Shown here: positions 14,304 through 21,421 of the stretch, one piece after another | Numbering within the stretch: the first letter of the stretch is position 1 | Layout: each line of letters starts with the position of its first letter | Assembly (NCBI GenBank): GCA_021821185.1 | Contig: JAKACU010000029.1 | Coordinates: forward strand, 1 to 21,421 | Length of the DNA: 21,421 bases | From: Bacillota bacterium | GTDB lineage: Bacteria > Bacillota > Bacilli > Alicyclobacillales > SLC66 | Direction: 5' to 3' | Translations under genes and position numbers: made by a program | Notes under the pieces: model-generated | Seen by the model: only the letters and a program-made list of their open reading frames with translations | Databases searched by the model: none | Told to the model about the DNA's origin: nothing

Positions 14304-16091
14304 CTATAAACCCGCTAAGTGAGCCTGGATACGACGAGCTAATTGATCACCAACGCCCGCTTTACGGAATTCATCGAGCGATGCTGTTTTCATCTCCTGC
14401 AGTGATGCAAAGTGGCGTAAAAGCTGCCGCCTTCTTGTTTCACCCACGCCTTTAATCTCATCAAGTACACTGTTGAGTGTACTTTGCTTGTGCGTATTGC
14501 GGTGAAAGGTGATAGCAAAACGATGCACTTCATCTTGCACCCGCTGCATCAAGTGAAAAGCAGGAGACGAATGATCGAGTGCAATCGGATCGGGATCCTC
14601 CCCTAAGAATAACTGACTTGTGCGATGGCGATCATCTTTGGCCAAACCACAGACGGGGATATCCAACGATAGTTCATTTTCCAGCACGTCCAGAGCCGCA
14701 GCAATATGTCCTTTCCCACCATCAACGACGATCAAATCAGGCAGCGGAGCTTTTTCTCGCAACAATCTCAGATAACGCCGCCGAATGATCTCACGCATTG
14801 ACGCATAGTCATCTGGTCCATGCACGGTCTTAATTTTGTATTTACGATAATCCTTTTTCAGCGGTTTGCCATCTTCAAAAACCACCATGGCGGCAACGGG
14901 GTCTACGCCTTGGATGTTAGAATTATCAAACGCCTCCAAGCGATGTAATGCCGGGATGCCTAGAGCTTCACCAAGCTGTTGCATTGCACTTGCCGTTCGC
15001 AAGTCATCCCTCATCAACATAGCAAAACGTTCGTCCAGGGCAATTCTCGCATTTTGGCAGGCAAGTTCGACTAACTCATGCTTTTTCCCACGTTTTGGCG
15101 TCAGAATCTTGGCATGTAAAAACTCAGTAAGTCCGTCAAATTCCGAATCGCAAGCTGCATCAAAAGGCAGCCAAACTTCTTTTGGCATATCGGGATTCGT
15201 AAAATAAAACTGGGCTACGTAAGATGCGAGATCCTCTGCCTCATTATTGTAGTGACGAAAAACCGTCGCAGAACGCTCCACCATCTTACCGCCGCGCATC
15301 ATAAAGACTTGAACACTAAGGTACCCTTTGTCAGCATAAGCACCGAATACATCACGGTCTATCATGTCATCTAAGGTAACTTTTTGCGTCTCCATAACGC
15401 GACCAATTTGACCAATAAGATCACGCAGTTCTGCCGCCCGTTCAAAATTCATGTGCTCTGCTTCCACGTCCATCTTACGCCGTAGTTCTTCGGTAATTTT
15501 TTGATAACCACCTTGGAGAAAATCCGTAATCTCTTTAACGATGTTTTGATACTGTTGTTCATCTACCTCAAATTCGCAAGGCGCAAGACACTGACCGATA
15601 TGGTAGTAAAGACATACTTTGGTTTTGAGTTTTTTGCATTTACGCAGTGGATAAAGTCGATCTAACAACTGCTTCGTTTCATTTGCTGCCCCAGCATTTG
15701 GATAAGGGCCAAAGTAGAGAGCCTTATCCTTTTGTACACGACGAACGATTTCTAGACGCGGATGCTCTTCTCGCGTAATCTTAATGTACGGATAGGTTTT
15801 ATCGTCTCGCAACATGATGTTGTAATGTGGCGCATGATGTTTAATCAAATTGCACTCGAGCACCAAAGCCTCAGCGACATTGTCAGTTACGATGTACTCA
15901 AAATCCGCAATTAATGAAACCATCCGCTGCGTCTTGCCATCATGACTTCCCGTAAAATAGGATCGCACACGATTTTTTAATATTTTTGCCTTACCCACAT
16001 AAATAACGTGCCCATGTTCATCTTTCATGAGATAACATCCGGGTTTTTCAGGAAGCAACGCTAGTTTTGCCCGCAATGTCTCAAAGCTCAA
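14304..16091 (-). CDS. uvrC: Excinuclease ABC subunit C
   Basis: Makes both incisions around DNA lesions in nucleotide excision repair with UvrA and UvrB. 595 aa, normal length. N-terminal GIY-YIG nuclease (about 16-93; PGCYLMKD, IYVGKAKILKNRVRSYF); a four-cysteine cluster at Cys152, 160, 168 and 172, the site proposed to hold an Fe-S cluster in UvrC; UVR/UvrB-binding motif (about 200-230; NFERAAELRDLI). The RNase H-like 5' nuclease has Asp389, Asp428, Asp457 and His530 at the spacing known from E. coli, and tandem HhH motifs end the protein. The start is TTG at 16091, ten bases after AAGGAG; an ATG four bases upstream is in another frame and meets a stop at once. In B. subtilis uvrC also lies near sdhCAB. 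Confidence 0.97.
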   Translation of the reverse strand: MSFETLRAKLALLPEKPGCYLMKDEHGHVIYVGKAKILKNRVRSYFTGSHDGKTQRMVSLIADFEYIVTDNVAEALVLECNLIKHHAPHYNIMLRDDKTYPYIKITREEHPRLEIVRRVQKDKALYFGPYPNAGAANETKQLLDRLYPLRKCKKLKTKVCLYYHIGQCLAPCEFEVDEQQYQNIVKEITDFLQGGYQKITEELRRKMDVEAEHMNFERAAELRDLIGQIGRVMETQKVTLDDMIDRDVFGAYADKGYLSVQVFMMRGGKMVERSATVFRHYNNEAEDLASYVAQFYFTNPDMPKEVWLPFDAACDSEFDGLTEFLHAKILTPKRGKKHELVELACQNARIALDERFAMLMRDDLRTASAMQQLGEALGIPALHRLEAFDNSNIQGVDPVAAMVVFEDGKPLKKDYRKYKIKTVHGPDDYASMREIIRRRYLRLLREKAPLPDLIVVDGGKGHIAAALDVLENELSLDIPVCGLAKDDRHRTSQLFLGEDPDPIALDHSSPAFHLMQRVQDEVHRFAITFHRNTHKQSTLNSVLDEIKGVGETRRRQLLRHFASLQEMKTASLDEFRKAGVGDQLARRIQAHLAGL

Positions 16092-16105
16092 ACATATTCA
16101 ACTCC

Positions 16106-17059
16106 TTATGGTGACGGAGGGGATGCAGACTCTGATGATGCTTGAAAGACTTTTGTGATCGCACCTATACTGCCCAAAACCTTAACAGCATCGGTCGGTA
16201 CAAAAATGGTATTAGCCGTTCCTTGAGCCATATTGGATAAGGCTTCAAAGGACTGAAACGTAAGCACTTTTTCATCAAGCCCTGCGGCGACAAGCATCTC
16301 GATACGATTGCGTTCACCAGCTGCAACGAGCCTCAAGCTTTGTGCACGCCCGTCAGCTTCAAGAATAAACGCCTGTTTTGCACCTTCCGCACGGCGAATT
16401 TCCGCCTCTTTTTCAGCTTCAGCGTGAAGAATCGTCGCTTGTTTTTCGCCCTCTGCACGCAAAATGGCAGATTGCCGTTCACCTTCTGCTTGCAAAATAT
16501 TGGCCCGTTTTTCCCGCTCTGCTTTCATTTGCTTCTCCATGGAAGCTTGAATTTCTTTTGGCGGATGAATATCGATCACCTCGACCCGATCGATACGTAC
16601 ACCCCATGTCTCCGTAACTTCATCAAGATGCTCACGCAGTTCAAAACTAATCCTATCGCGTCCAGCCAATGTCTCATCCAACTCCATATGACCCACCACT
16701 TGACGAATGTTCGAAGCCGTAATGTTTTGTATGCCTTGAACGAAATTTAAAATGTTGTAGGTTGCTTGTTGTGGTTCTATAACCGTATAGAAAAAGACTG
16801 TATCGATTTGAATTTGCACATTATCTTTGGTTATGACTTCTTGCGTCGGAATACCCACTTGTTGCGTACGCAAATCTAGTCGACGCTTAACACGATCGAC
16901 GAAGGGAATTACCATATTGACCCCTGGATACAATGTTCGATGATATTTGCCAAGTCGCTCGACAATGGCTACCGTTTGCTGACCTACAATCCGAATCGAT
17001 CGCAATACAAAAGAGACGATCAGGATCAAAATCACGGCAAAAACAATGTAGGCTATCAT
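16106..17059 (-). CDS. SPFH/Band 7 (stomatin/QmcA-like) membrane protein
   Basis: Stomatin-type scaffold protein, thought to organise membrane microdomains. From the ATG at 17059 it is 317 aa: one N-terminal membrane helix (about 2-19), the SPFH domain (about 22-180; VERLGKYHRTLYPGVNMVIPFVD, then ITKDNVQIQIDTVFFYTV) and NITASNIRQVVGHMELDETL. A charged coiled coil (about 170-240) of near-repeats such as ILRAEGEKQA and ILQAEGERQS follows, then a C-terminal segment with ANTIFVPTDA and a Ser/Pro tail. An in-frame GTG at 17080 would add seven residues but lacks a ribosome site. It lies directly downstream of nfeD, the classic partner of SPFH proteins, and 14 bases before uvrC. B. subtilis FloT is a more distant relative; this is the shorter stomatin/slipin class. 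Confidence 0.92.
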   Translation of the reverse strand: MIAYIVFAVILILIVSFVLRSIRIVGQQTVAIVERLGKYHRTLYPGVNMVIPFVDRVKRRLDLRTQQVGIPTQEVITKDNVQIQIDTVFFYTVIEPQQATYNILNFVQGIQNITASNIRQVVGHMELDETLAGRDRISFELREHLDEVTETWGVRIDRVEVIDIHPPKEIQASMEKQMKAEREKRANILQAEGERQSAILRAEGEKQATILHAEAEKEAEIRRAEGAKQAFILEADGRAQSLRLVAAGERNRIEMLVAAGLDEKVLTFQSFEALSNMAQGTANTIFVPTDAVKVLGSIGAITKVFQASSESASPPSP

Positions 17060-17088
17060 GATTGAAAACGCCGCCTTCACTAGGGTAG

Positions 17089-17517
17089 TTACAGTTTATT
17101 GACGATCAAAACGCTACTATGCACCTCTTTAACGCGTACCCATTCACCTACTTCCATCAACTCATTTGTATCACTCGCCCGAGCGCTCCACATGTCACTT
17201 CCGACGCGCACCATGCCCGTCTTACCGGGAGCGATCTTTGAAATGATAATACCCTTCTCGCCAACAAGTTGTTGTACATTGGATTCAAACTTAGAGCCAC
17301 GATTTTTGTATCTCTTCGCTAAGGGCCGAGTAACCATAAGCAAGACAATCGACAACACCGCAAACACAACAACTTGTTCAATAAAATTATGCATGACGAA
17401 ACCAACGATGCCTGTAATAACAGCTGCAACGGCAATCCACAATATCACAAATGTCGTACTCGTCAGTTCAATGAGTCCAAGTATTACACCAAGCAATATC
17501 CATACCCATGCATTCAT
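17089..17517 (-). CDS. NfeD-family membrane protein (short form)
   Basis: Partner protein of SPFH/stomatin proteins. The ATG at 17517 follows GGGAGG by nine bases and gives 142 aa; an in-frame extension to 17556 would swallow this RBS. Two to three hydrophobic helices (about 4-64) are followed by the soluble OB-fold NfeD domain (about 72-142; LVGEKGIIISKIAPGKTGMV, then WSARA and GEWVRVKEV). The N-terminal ClpP-like serine protease domain of long NfeD proteins is absent. First gene of the nfeD-SPFH pair, with 29 bases between the two. No clear promoter was found in the 118-base gap shared with the divergent small gene. Confidence 0.9.
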   Translation of the reverse strand: MNAWVWILLGVILGLIELTSTTFVILWIAVAAVITGIVGFVMHNFIEQVVVFAVLSIVLLMVTRPLAKRYKNRGSKFESNVQQLVGEKGIIISKIAPGKTGMVRVGSDMWSARASDTNELMEVGEWVRVKEVHSSVLIVNKL

Positions 17518-17635
17518 GGAAAAGTTCCTCCCAAGACTTCGCAACATAGGGTTCAAATGCCTCGAATTGGCACACTCTATGTCATGATACGCACATTAAA
17601 TTTACCTAGAACTTGTGTTGAAAGGAGGTTTATAC

Positions 17636-17869
17636 ATGTCCCCAAACAAAAAAGAATATCCTACGACTGAATGGGAAATCATCTTTACGGAGGAATTTCC
17701 CGAAGGCCCATATGGAGCAACCAGCAACCCCACAGACAAACCTGGCAAAGTCACACGTTGGGAAAACGATCAACAGGTTGTATCTCGTTTTCAAGATGAA
17801 AACCCTGTTTTTTCAGAAGGTAAAATGCCGCCACCAGGAGCGAAACCAAGCGGTAATCCATTACCCTAG
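17636..17869 (+). CDS. Small uncharacterised protein, 77 aa
   Basis: I do not recognise a characterised family. The ATG at 17636 follows a perfect AAAGGAGG (17621-17628) by seven bases, one of the strongest ribosome sites in the window, which argues that it is a real gene; earlier in-frame starts would include that site. The 77-aa product has no membrane segment or signal peptide, no cysteine and no obvious fold. It is polar and rich in Pro, Glu and Asn, with an aromatic-acidic block (TEWEIIFTEEFPEGPYGA), a central VTRWENDQQVVSRFQDENP and a Pro/Gly tail (PPPGAKPSGNPLP), suggesting partial disorder. It is divergent from nfeD and convergent with pspA, with a 12-bp hairpin 20 bases after its stop. 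Confidence 0.7.
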   Translation: MSPNKKEYPTTEWEIIFTEEFPEGPYGATSNPTDKPGKVTRWENDQQVVSRFQDENPVFSEGKMPPPGAKPSGNPLP

Positions 17870-17888
17870 ACAATGCATTAACGCAAGA

Positions 17889-17915
17889 TAGTTGGCGGAC
17901 GGTGTCCGCCAACTA
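17889..17915. terminator. 12-bp perfect hairpin between convergent genes
   Basis: TAGTTGGCGGAC (17889-17900), loop GGT, then GTCCGCCAACTA (17904-17915). It lies between the small gene and pspA, 20 and 17 bases from their stops. The stem is very strong, but neither strand has the T-run of a standard intrinsic terminator. It may be a bidirectional terminator of atypical form or an mRNA 3'-end stabiliser. Confidence 0.5.
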
Positions 17916-17932
17916 CACCGTCATCCGCAAAA

Positions 17933-18607
17933 TTACTCTTTTTGCGATTTTTGCACAAGTTTGGCTTTAAGGGCAGCAAGCTCATCTTCTACGCCAGAAT
18001 CAAATTGCTTAAATTCCTCATCAAGAGAATGCGACGGCGAACGCAACTCGTTACTGGCTTCAGCCTCCGCCTCCATCTGGTTAACTTTTTCCTCCATACG
18101 AGCAAACCCGCGAGTGGTACTGTCTGAGCCAAATCCACCCATGGCATGATTGATCTGCTTCTGCACTTTAGCAGCATCGGCTCGTGCGACAAGCATTTCC
18201 CGTCTGCCTTTCATCTTTAATAATTCATCTTTCATCTGCTCTAGCTTGGTGCGAAGATCATCAGCGAGCACTTTGGCTTTATCATACTCAGCACTAAATG
18301 TCGTCAGTCGATCTTGCTGTTCATGCTTATCCTGCAAAGCACGTCTTGCTAAATCTTCGTTACTCATTTCAAGTGCTTTTTGCGCCTGATCGGCTCGCTT
18401 TTGAACGAGCACTGCTGCTTCATCACGTTGTTCTTTGAATCGCTTTTCTATAGCAATTTGCTTTGCCACAGACACTTCAGCTTCCGCTATATCTTCTTCC
18501 ATATCGCGTAAAAATTGATTGATCATTTTTACAGGGTCTTCTGCTTTATCGAGGATGTCATTGACGGAAGCTGCCGTAATATCACGAATACGCTTAAATA
18601 ATGCCAC
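17933..18607 (-). CDS. pspA: PspA/IM30 (LiaH-like) membrane-stress protein
   Basis: Peripheral membrane protein of the ESCRT-III-like PspA/Vipp1 family, which assembles into large oligomers and protects the membrane under envelope stress. 224 aa, the family's usual size. The N-terminal amphipathic helix (ALFKRIRDITAASVNDILDK) precedes a long, nearly uninterrupted charged coiled coil (about 25-150) with the family-typical AEDPVKMINQFLRDMEEDI. The C-terminus contains GFGSDSTTRGFARMEEKVNQ and a final helix with FDSGVEDELAALKAKL. The start is GTG at 18607, eight bases after AAGGAGG. No pspB/pspC or LiaI-like gene adjoins it; it is divergent from the ferritin-VIT gene across 144 bases, where I found no convincing promoter for either. 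Confidence 0.94.
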   Translation of the reverse strand: MALFKRIRDITAASVNDILDKAEDPVKMINQFLRDMEEDIAEAEVSVAKQIAIEKRFKEQRDEAAVLVQKRADQAQKALEMSNEDLARRALQDKHEQQDRLTTFSAEYDKAKVLADDLRTKLEQMKDELLKMKGRREMLVARADAAKVQKQINHAMGGFGSDSTTRGFARMEEKVNQMEAEAEASNELRSPSHSLDEEFKQFDSGVEDELAALKAKLVQKSQKE

Positions 18608-18751
18608 TGGATGACCCTCCTTGGATTTTCACCGTCTTATCCACCATACTACCACACAATCTTCATCTTAGTATATTTGCAAATTGACCTTGGGCTATGT
18701 ACCATGAAAGTAAGTTTAAGAATTCTATTATCAACATAGGGAAGGAATCAT

Positions 18752-19903
18752 ATGGATCAAAACATGACCAAGGAAGCCATAGCTACCTTACTGGCCAATT
18801 ACAAGCGCGAAATGGAAGCAGCAGTATCCTACAAACAATTGGCACTAAAAGAAACCGACCCTAGACGCCAAAACATTTTAATGAAACTAAGCAAAACGGA
18901 AGAAGTTCATGCTGCAAAATGGGCTGAAAAACTAAAAGCAGTTGGTATGACCGACTTACCTACCGTCAAAGAATCTCCATGGAAAAAGTGGCAAAGATCT
19001 TCAAGCAATCTCGTCACAAACCTTGAACGCATGGAACGGGACGAACATCAAAACATCGCCGCCTACGAAGAACAAAAACGCTTTCAGGACGAAGAATGGA
19101 ATCATTTACTTGATGAAATTGAAAATGACGAGCGCAATCACGCGCGCTCCGTACGCATGCTTATGTCAGGCTCTGATCCACAGAATTCTTTAGATCTATT
19201 ATGGAGTAAGGAGAGATGGCACAAACGAGGCGGCACGGGTTGGGTCGGCGATGCGGTATATGGCGTAAATGATGGATTAGGTGCCGTGTTTGGCATCATT
19301 TCTGGAGTTGCAGGGTTTTCAGCTAGCAGCCGATTTGTTCTCGTCTCAGGACTCGCCGGCATGATCGCAAGTGCTCTATCAATGGGAGCAGGAGCATACC
19401 TTGCTGCAAAGTCTAACCGGGAGATGGCGGAAGCCGAAATTCATCATGAGCGTGAGGAGATCGCATCGGATCCTGCCCATGAACGAGAAGAGTTAGAACT
19501 TCTCTATCAACTCAAGGGCTTTACAGAGGCTGAAGCGGCGATGGTTGCTGAAAGAATTACCAAAGACCCGGATCTTTATTTAAAGACCATGGTACAAGAA
19601 GAACTGGGAGTATCTGAGGAACAATTTCCTAACCCCTGGCGCTCAGCACTCTCTGGAAGCTTATCGACGGCAATCGGTGCAATCGTTCCTGTCATACCAT
19701 TTTTCTTCATGCATGGCTTGTCTGCCATCTTTACGGCCGCAGTCATCAGCATCATCGCACATTTTCTTGTCGGTGCCGCAAAAAGTTTGGTTACAGTTCG
19801 ATCATGGTGGCAAAGCGGATTGGAGATGACCCTCGTCGGTGTCATCGAAGGCGTCATCACCTATGCGTTAGGATTTTTAGGGAGTACATTTATCCATGGA
19901 TAA
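18752..19903 (+). CDS. Ferritin-like/VIT1-CCC1 fusion protein (MbfA-like iron transporter)
   Basis: Predicted membrane iron-handling protein, 383 aa. The N-terminal ferritin-like (rubrerythrin/erythrin) four-helix domain (about 6-140) has diiron-type carboxylate and histidine positions: Glu20/22, E50-x-x-H53, Glu95/98 and E127-x-x-H130. The C-terminal VIT1/CCC1 domain starts near 163 (GWVGDAVYGVNDGLGAVFGI, the family signature) with two membrane helices. A Glu/His-rich cytosolic section (about 223-295, IHHEREEIASDP, YQLKGFTEAEA) follows, then three more helices. MbfA proteins of alpha-proteobacteria with this layout export iron, a reasonable inference here. The start has GGAAGG six bases upstream. 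It converges with pstA across a shared terminator. The VIT domain could also carry Mn. Confidence 0.9.
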   Translation: MDQNMTKEAIATLLANYKREMEAAVSYKQLALKETDPRRQNILMKLSKTEEVHAAKWAEKLKAVGMTDLPTVKESPWKKWQRSSSNLVTNLERMERDEHQNIAAYEEQKRFQDEEWNHLLDEIENDERNHARSVRMLMSGSDPQNSLDLLWSKERWHKRGGTGWVGDAVYGVNDGLGAVFGIISGVAGFSASSRFVLVSGLAGMIASALSMGAGAYLAAKSNREMAEAEIHHEREEIASDPAHEREELELLYQLKGFTEAEAAMVAERITKDPDLYLKTMVQEELGVSEEQFPNPWRSALSGSLSTAIGAIVPVIPFFFMHGLSAIFTAAVISIIAHFLVGAAKSLVTVRSWWQSGLEMTLVGVIEGVITYALGFLGSTFIHG

Positions 19904-19910
19904 CAATGCG

Positions 19911-19951
19911 AAAAGTGAGATGCCATAGTCTATACTGGCATCTCACTTTTT
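19911..19951. terminator. Bidirectional terminator between the ferritin-VIT gene and pstA
   Basis: AAAAGTGAGATGCCA (19911-19925) pairs perfectly with TGGCATCTCACTTTT (19936-19950) around a 10-base loop. T-runs follow on both strands, so it can end the rightward ferritin-VIT transcript and the leftward pst transcript. Confidence 0.92.
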
Positions 19952-19966
19952 ATAGAGTTAGCCCCG

Positions 19967-20848
19967 TTACGCAACCCTTTTACGTTGCAATAAGCGCACC
20001 ACAATATGCAGCACGAGCAACAACAAAATTAATAATAAAGCAGCTGTATACGCTAATTGATGGGATGCAGCAAACGGTTCTTGTGAATACGTCCACACGA
20101 CATACGTAAGGTATGCCACAGGACTATGCAACAATTGCAACGATGGATTGAAGTTTGACCATCCTGCCGTGAACAAAAGCGGAGCTGTTTCACCAAGGCC
20201 TATCGAAATAGCCAGTAATATACCTGTTAATACACCTGGAAGTGCCGGGCGAAACATAATCTTTCGAAGCGTTGCCTCTTGCGTCAGTCCAAGCGCTAGA
20301 CCACCTTCGTAATAGCTCTTCGGCACTTGCCGCAAACTTGCTTCAGTTGTACGGACAATATAAGGAAGCGTTAAAACAGCAAGACTAATGGCTGCCGCTA
20401 GCAAGGAGTACCCGAATCCCCAAGATACGACCATCATCGTATAACCAAAGTAACCGATAATAATCGAAGGTACACCAGATAACACCTCCGTCGCAAAACG
20501 CAGCACAGAAGCCACTTTAGGTCCCGCAAAAATTGCAATATACATACCACCAAGCACACCAAGCGTTCCGGAAATAACAATACTTGCAAGAATTAAAACA
20601 AGAGTACCCAAAATAGCATTTTGTAGGCCACCAGCTATACCTTGCGTATCTGTCAAAAAAGTGGCCGCTGTCAAACCCGGTAACCCAAGCACAGCAACTG
20701 CACCTAAAATCATCAGAACAATACCTAGTACTGCTACGAGCAAAATTCCGGATACGATCCACAACGTATACGACTGCGTACGACGTTTTCCGATCTTTGC
20801 TTTAAAATTATGATCCAGTAGAGTACGATGCGGTTGAGATACGCTCAT
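19967..20848 (-). CDS. pstA: Phosphate ABC transporter permease PstA
   Basis: One of the two membrane permeases of the high-affinity phosphate importer PstSCAB. 293 aa, usual length. A cytoplasmic N-terminus of about 28 residues is followed by six predicted helices. The ATPase-docking EAA loop is at about 169-205 (TTEASLRQVPKSYYEGGLAL, then GLTQEATLRKIMFRPALPG), followed by SIGLGETAPLLFTAG, typical of PstA. Its ATG overlaps the pstC stop as ATGA. It is the last gene before a strong terminator; pstB, normally next, is not there. Confidence 0.96.
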   Translation of the reverse strand: MSVSQPHRTLLDHNFKAKIGKRRTQSYTLWIVSGILLVAVLGIVLMILGAVAVLGLPGLTAATFLTDTQGIAGGLQNAILGTLVLILASIVISGTLGVLGGMYIAIFAGPKVASVLRFATEVLSGVPSIIIGYFGYTMMVVSWGFGYSLLAAAISLAVLTLPYIVRTTEASLRQVPKSYYEGGLALGLTQEATLRKIMFRPALPGVLTGILLAISIGLGETAPLLFTAGWSNFNPSLQLLHSPVAYLTYVVWTYSQEPFAASHQLAYTAALLLILLLLVLHIVVRLLQRKRVA

Positions 20849-21421
20849 GCTTGCACCTCCACATCCGGCCCTCGACGTCCCATATAAACCAGCAAACGAG
20901 CTACAACGTTTGTGACTAACGTAATAACAAGCAACGTCAAAGCAAGTAATGTAAGTGCATGAACCGACATATGCGTATAGTCATTCATCGCAGAATCAAG
21001 ATCAGCTGCAATGGCTGAAGCCATAGTTGTCACAGCACTGTATAAGTTAGCAGGCATATTCGCTGCACCACCACTTACCATGAGAACTGCCATGGTTTCA
21101 CCCAAAGCACGTCCCCAGCCTAGCACAACGGCACCAAATAAGCCTCGTCGTATCCACGGCAAAGCAATAAACCGGATACCTTCAAAACTTGTCAAACCCA
21201 GCGCATAGGCACCTTCCATAGGTAACTGCGGAACTTGCATCAGCAAATCTCGCGTCGTAGAGGTCACAATGGGAATGATCATGACCGCGAGTACCAACCC
21301 CGCCGTAAGCAACCCATACCCAGTTTGAATCGGTCCTGCCAAAAAAGGGATAATCGTACCCAAATGCATCAACCACGGTCCAAGTACATGTTGAACAAAT
21401 GGAGCTACAACTAAAATTCCC
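20845..21421 (-). CDS. pstC: Phosphate ABC transporter permease PstC (5' end beyond window)
   Basis: Second permease of the phosphate importer. The frame is open to the right edge, giving 191 visible residues of an expected ~300; the visible part starts GILVVAPFVQHVLGPW and has no true start codon in the window. It contains the EAA loop (TTRDLLMQVPQLPMEGAYAL, then GLTSFEGIRFIALPWIRRG), followed by GWGRALGETMAVLMVSGGAAN, the PstC counterpart of the PstA GETAP motif, and three further hydrophobic helices. It overlaps pstA by four bases. pstS is expected upstream, outside the window. Confidence 0.95.
   Translation of the reverse strand, partial: GILVVAPFVQHVLGPWLMHLGTIIPFLAGPIQTGYGLLTAGLVLAVMIIPIVTSTTRDLLMQVPQLPMEGAYALGLTSFEGIRFIALPWIRRGLFGAVVLGWGRALGETMAVLMVSGGAANMPANLYSAVTTMASAIAADLDSAMNDYTHMSVHALTLLALTLLVITLVTNVVARLLVYMGRRGPDVEVQA

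Noticed and set aside
14463..14484. Perfect 9-bp inverted repeat AAGTACACT-gttg-AGTGTACTT
   Set aside because: It lies deep inside uvrC, in well-conserved coding sequence (around residues 537-544), far from any gene end or promoter. Probably a by-product of codons for a Ser/Thr/Leu-rich stretch.
16340..16750. 136-codon open frame on the plus strand
   Set aside because: It is antisense to the SPFH gene's charged coiled coil, whose repetitive codons keep the opposite frame open. No RBS and no recognisable protein.
18608..18751. Possible promoters for pspA and the ferritin-VIT gene (for example TTGACC near 18691 and TATTAT near 18727)
   Set aside because: No pair has both an acceptable -35 and -10 at 16-18 bases spacing, and no sigma-W or sigma-54 pattern fits.

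Overview
The window looks like a chromosomal segment of an endospore-forming member of the Bacilli. The evidence is a GerE spore-coat regulator, a three-gene sdhCAB operon with a multi-histidine cytochrome b subunit, a SAM-I (S-box) riboswitch, strong AGGAGG ribosome binding sites and frequent TTG/GTG starts. The order uvrC ... sdhC-sdhA-sdhB-gerE matches the gene neighbourhood known from Bacillus subtilis. A ferritin-VIT fusion protein and moderate GC would suit an Alicyclobacillaceae-like, possibly iron-exposed organism, but the genus is only a guess. I see no mobile element, CRISPR array, tRNA or rRNA.

Positions 1-6349 form a self-contained sigma-54 sugar-transport unit. A mannose-family PTS operon (EIIA, EIIB and a cut-off EIIC, minus strand) lies behind a textbook -24/-12 promoter with two adjacent inverted repeats upstream. 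Next come a second, stand-alone EIIB and a LevR/ManR-type enhancer-binding activator (HTH, AAA+ with GAFTGA, two PRDs, EIIA-like and EIIB-like domains), and then the divergent rpoN gene for sigma-54 itself. Sigma factor, activator, probable phosphorylation partner and target promoter thus sit side by side. This is the most interesting feature of the window.

Positions 6320-8027 hold a decayed RimJ-type acetyltransferase, nagA and gerE (with a sigma-K-like promoter). Positions 8203-11496 are the sdhCAB operon from its sigma-A promoter to its terminator. Positions 11609-14292 are a methionine-branch operon, metX-hom, preceded by a complete S-box riboswitch with terminator and a good promoter. 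Upstream of it are uvrC (14304-16091) and an nfeD/SPFH membrane-protein pair (16106-17517).

Positions 17636-19903 hold a small uncharacterised protein, a PspA/LiaH-type membrane-stress protein and the ferritin-VIT (MbfA-like) iron protein. The right edge carries pstA and the 3' part of pstC (high-affinity phosphate ABC permease), with no pstB after pstA. Almost every gene boundary is explained by a strong RBS, a short overlap or a recognisable terminator.
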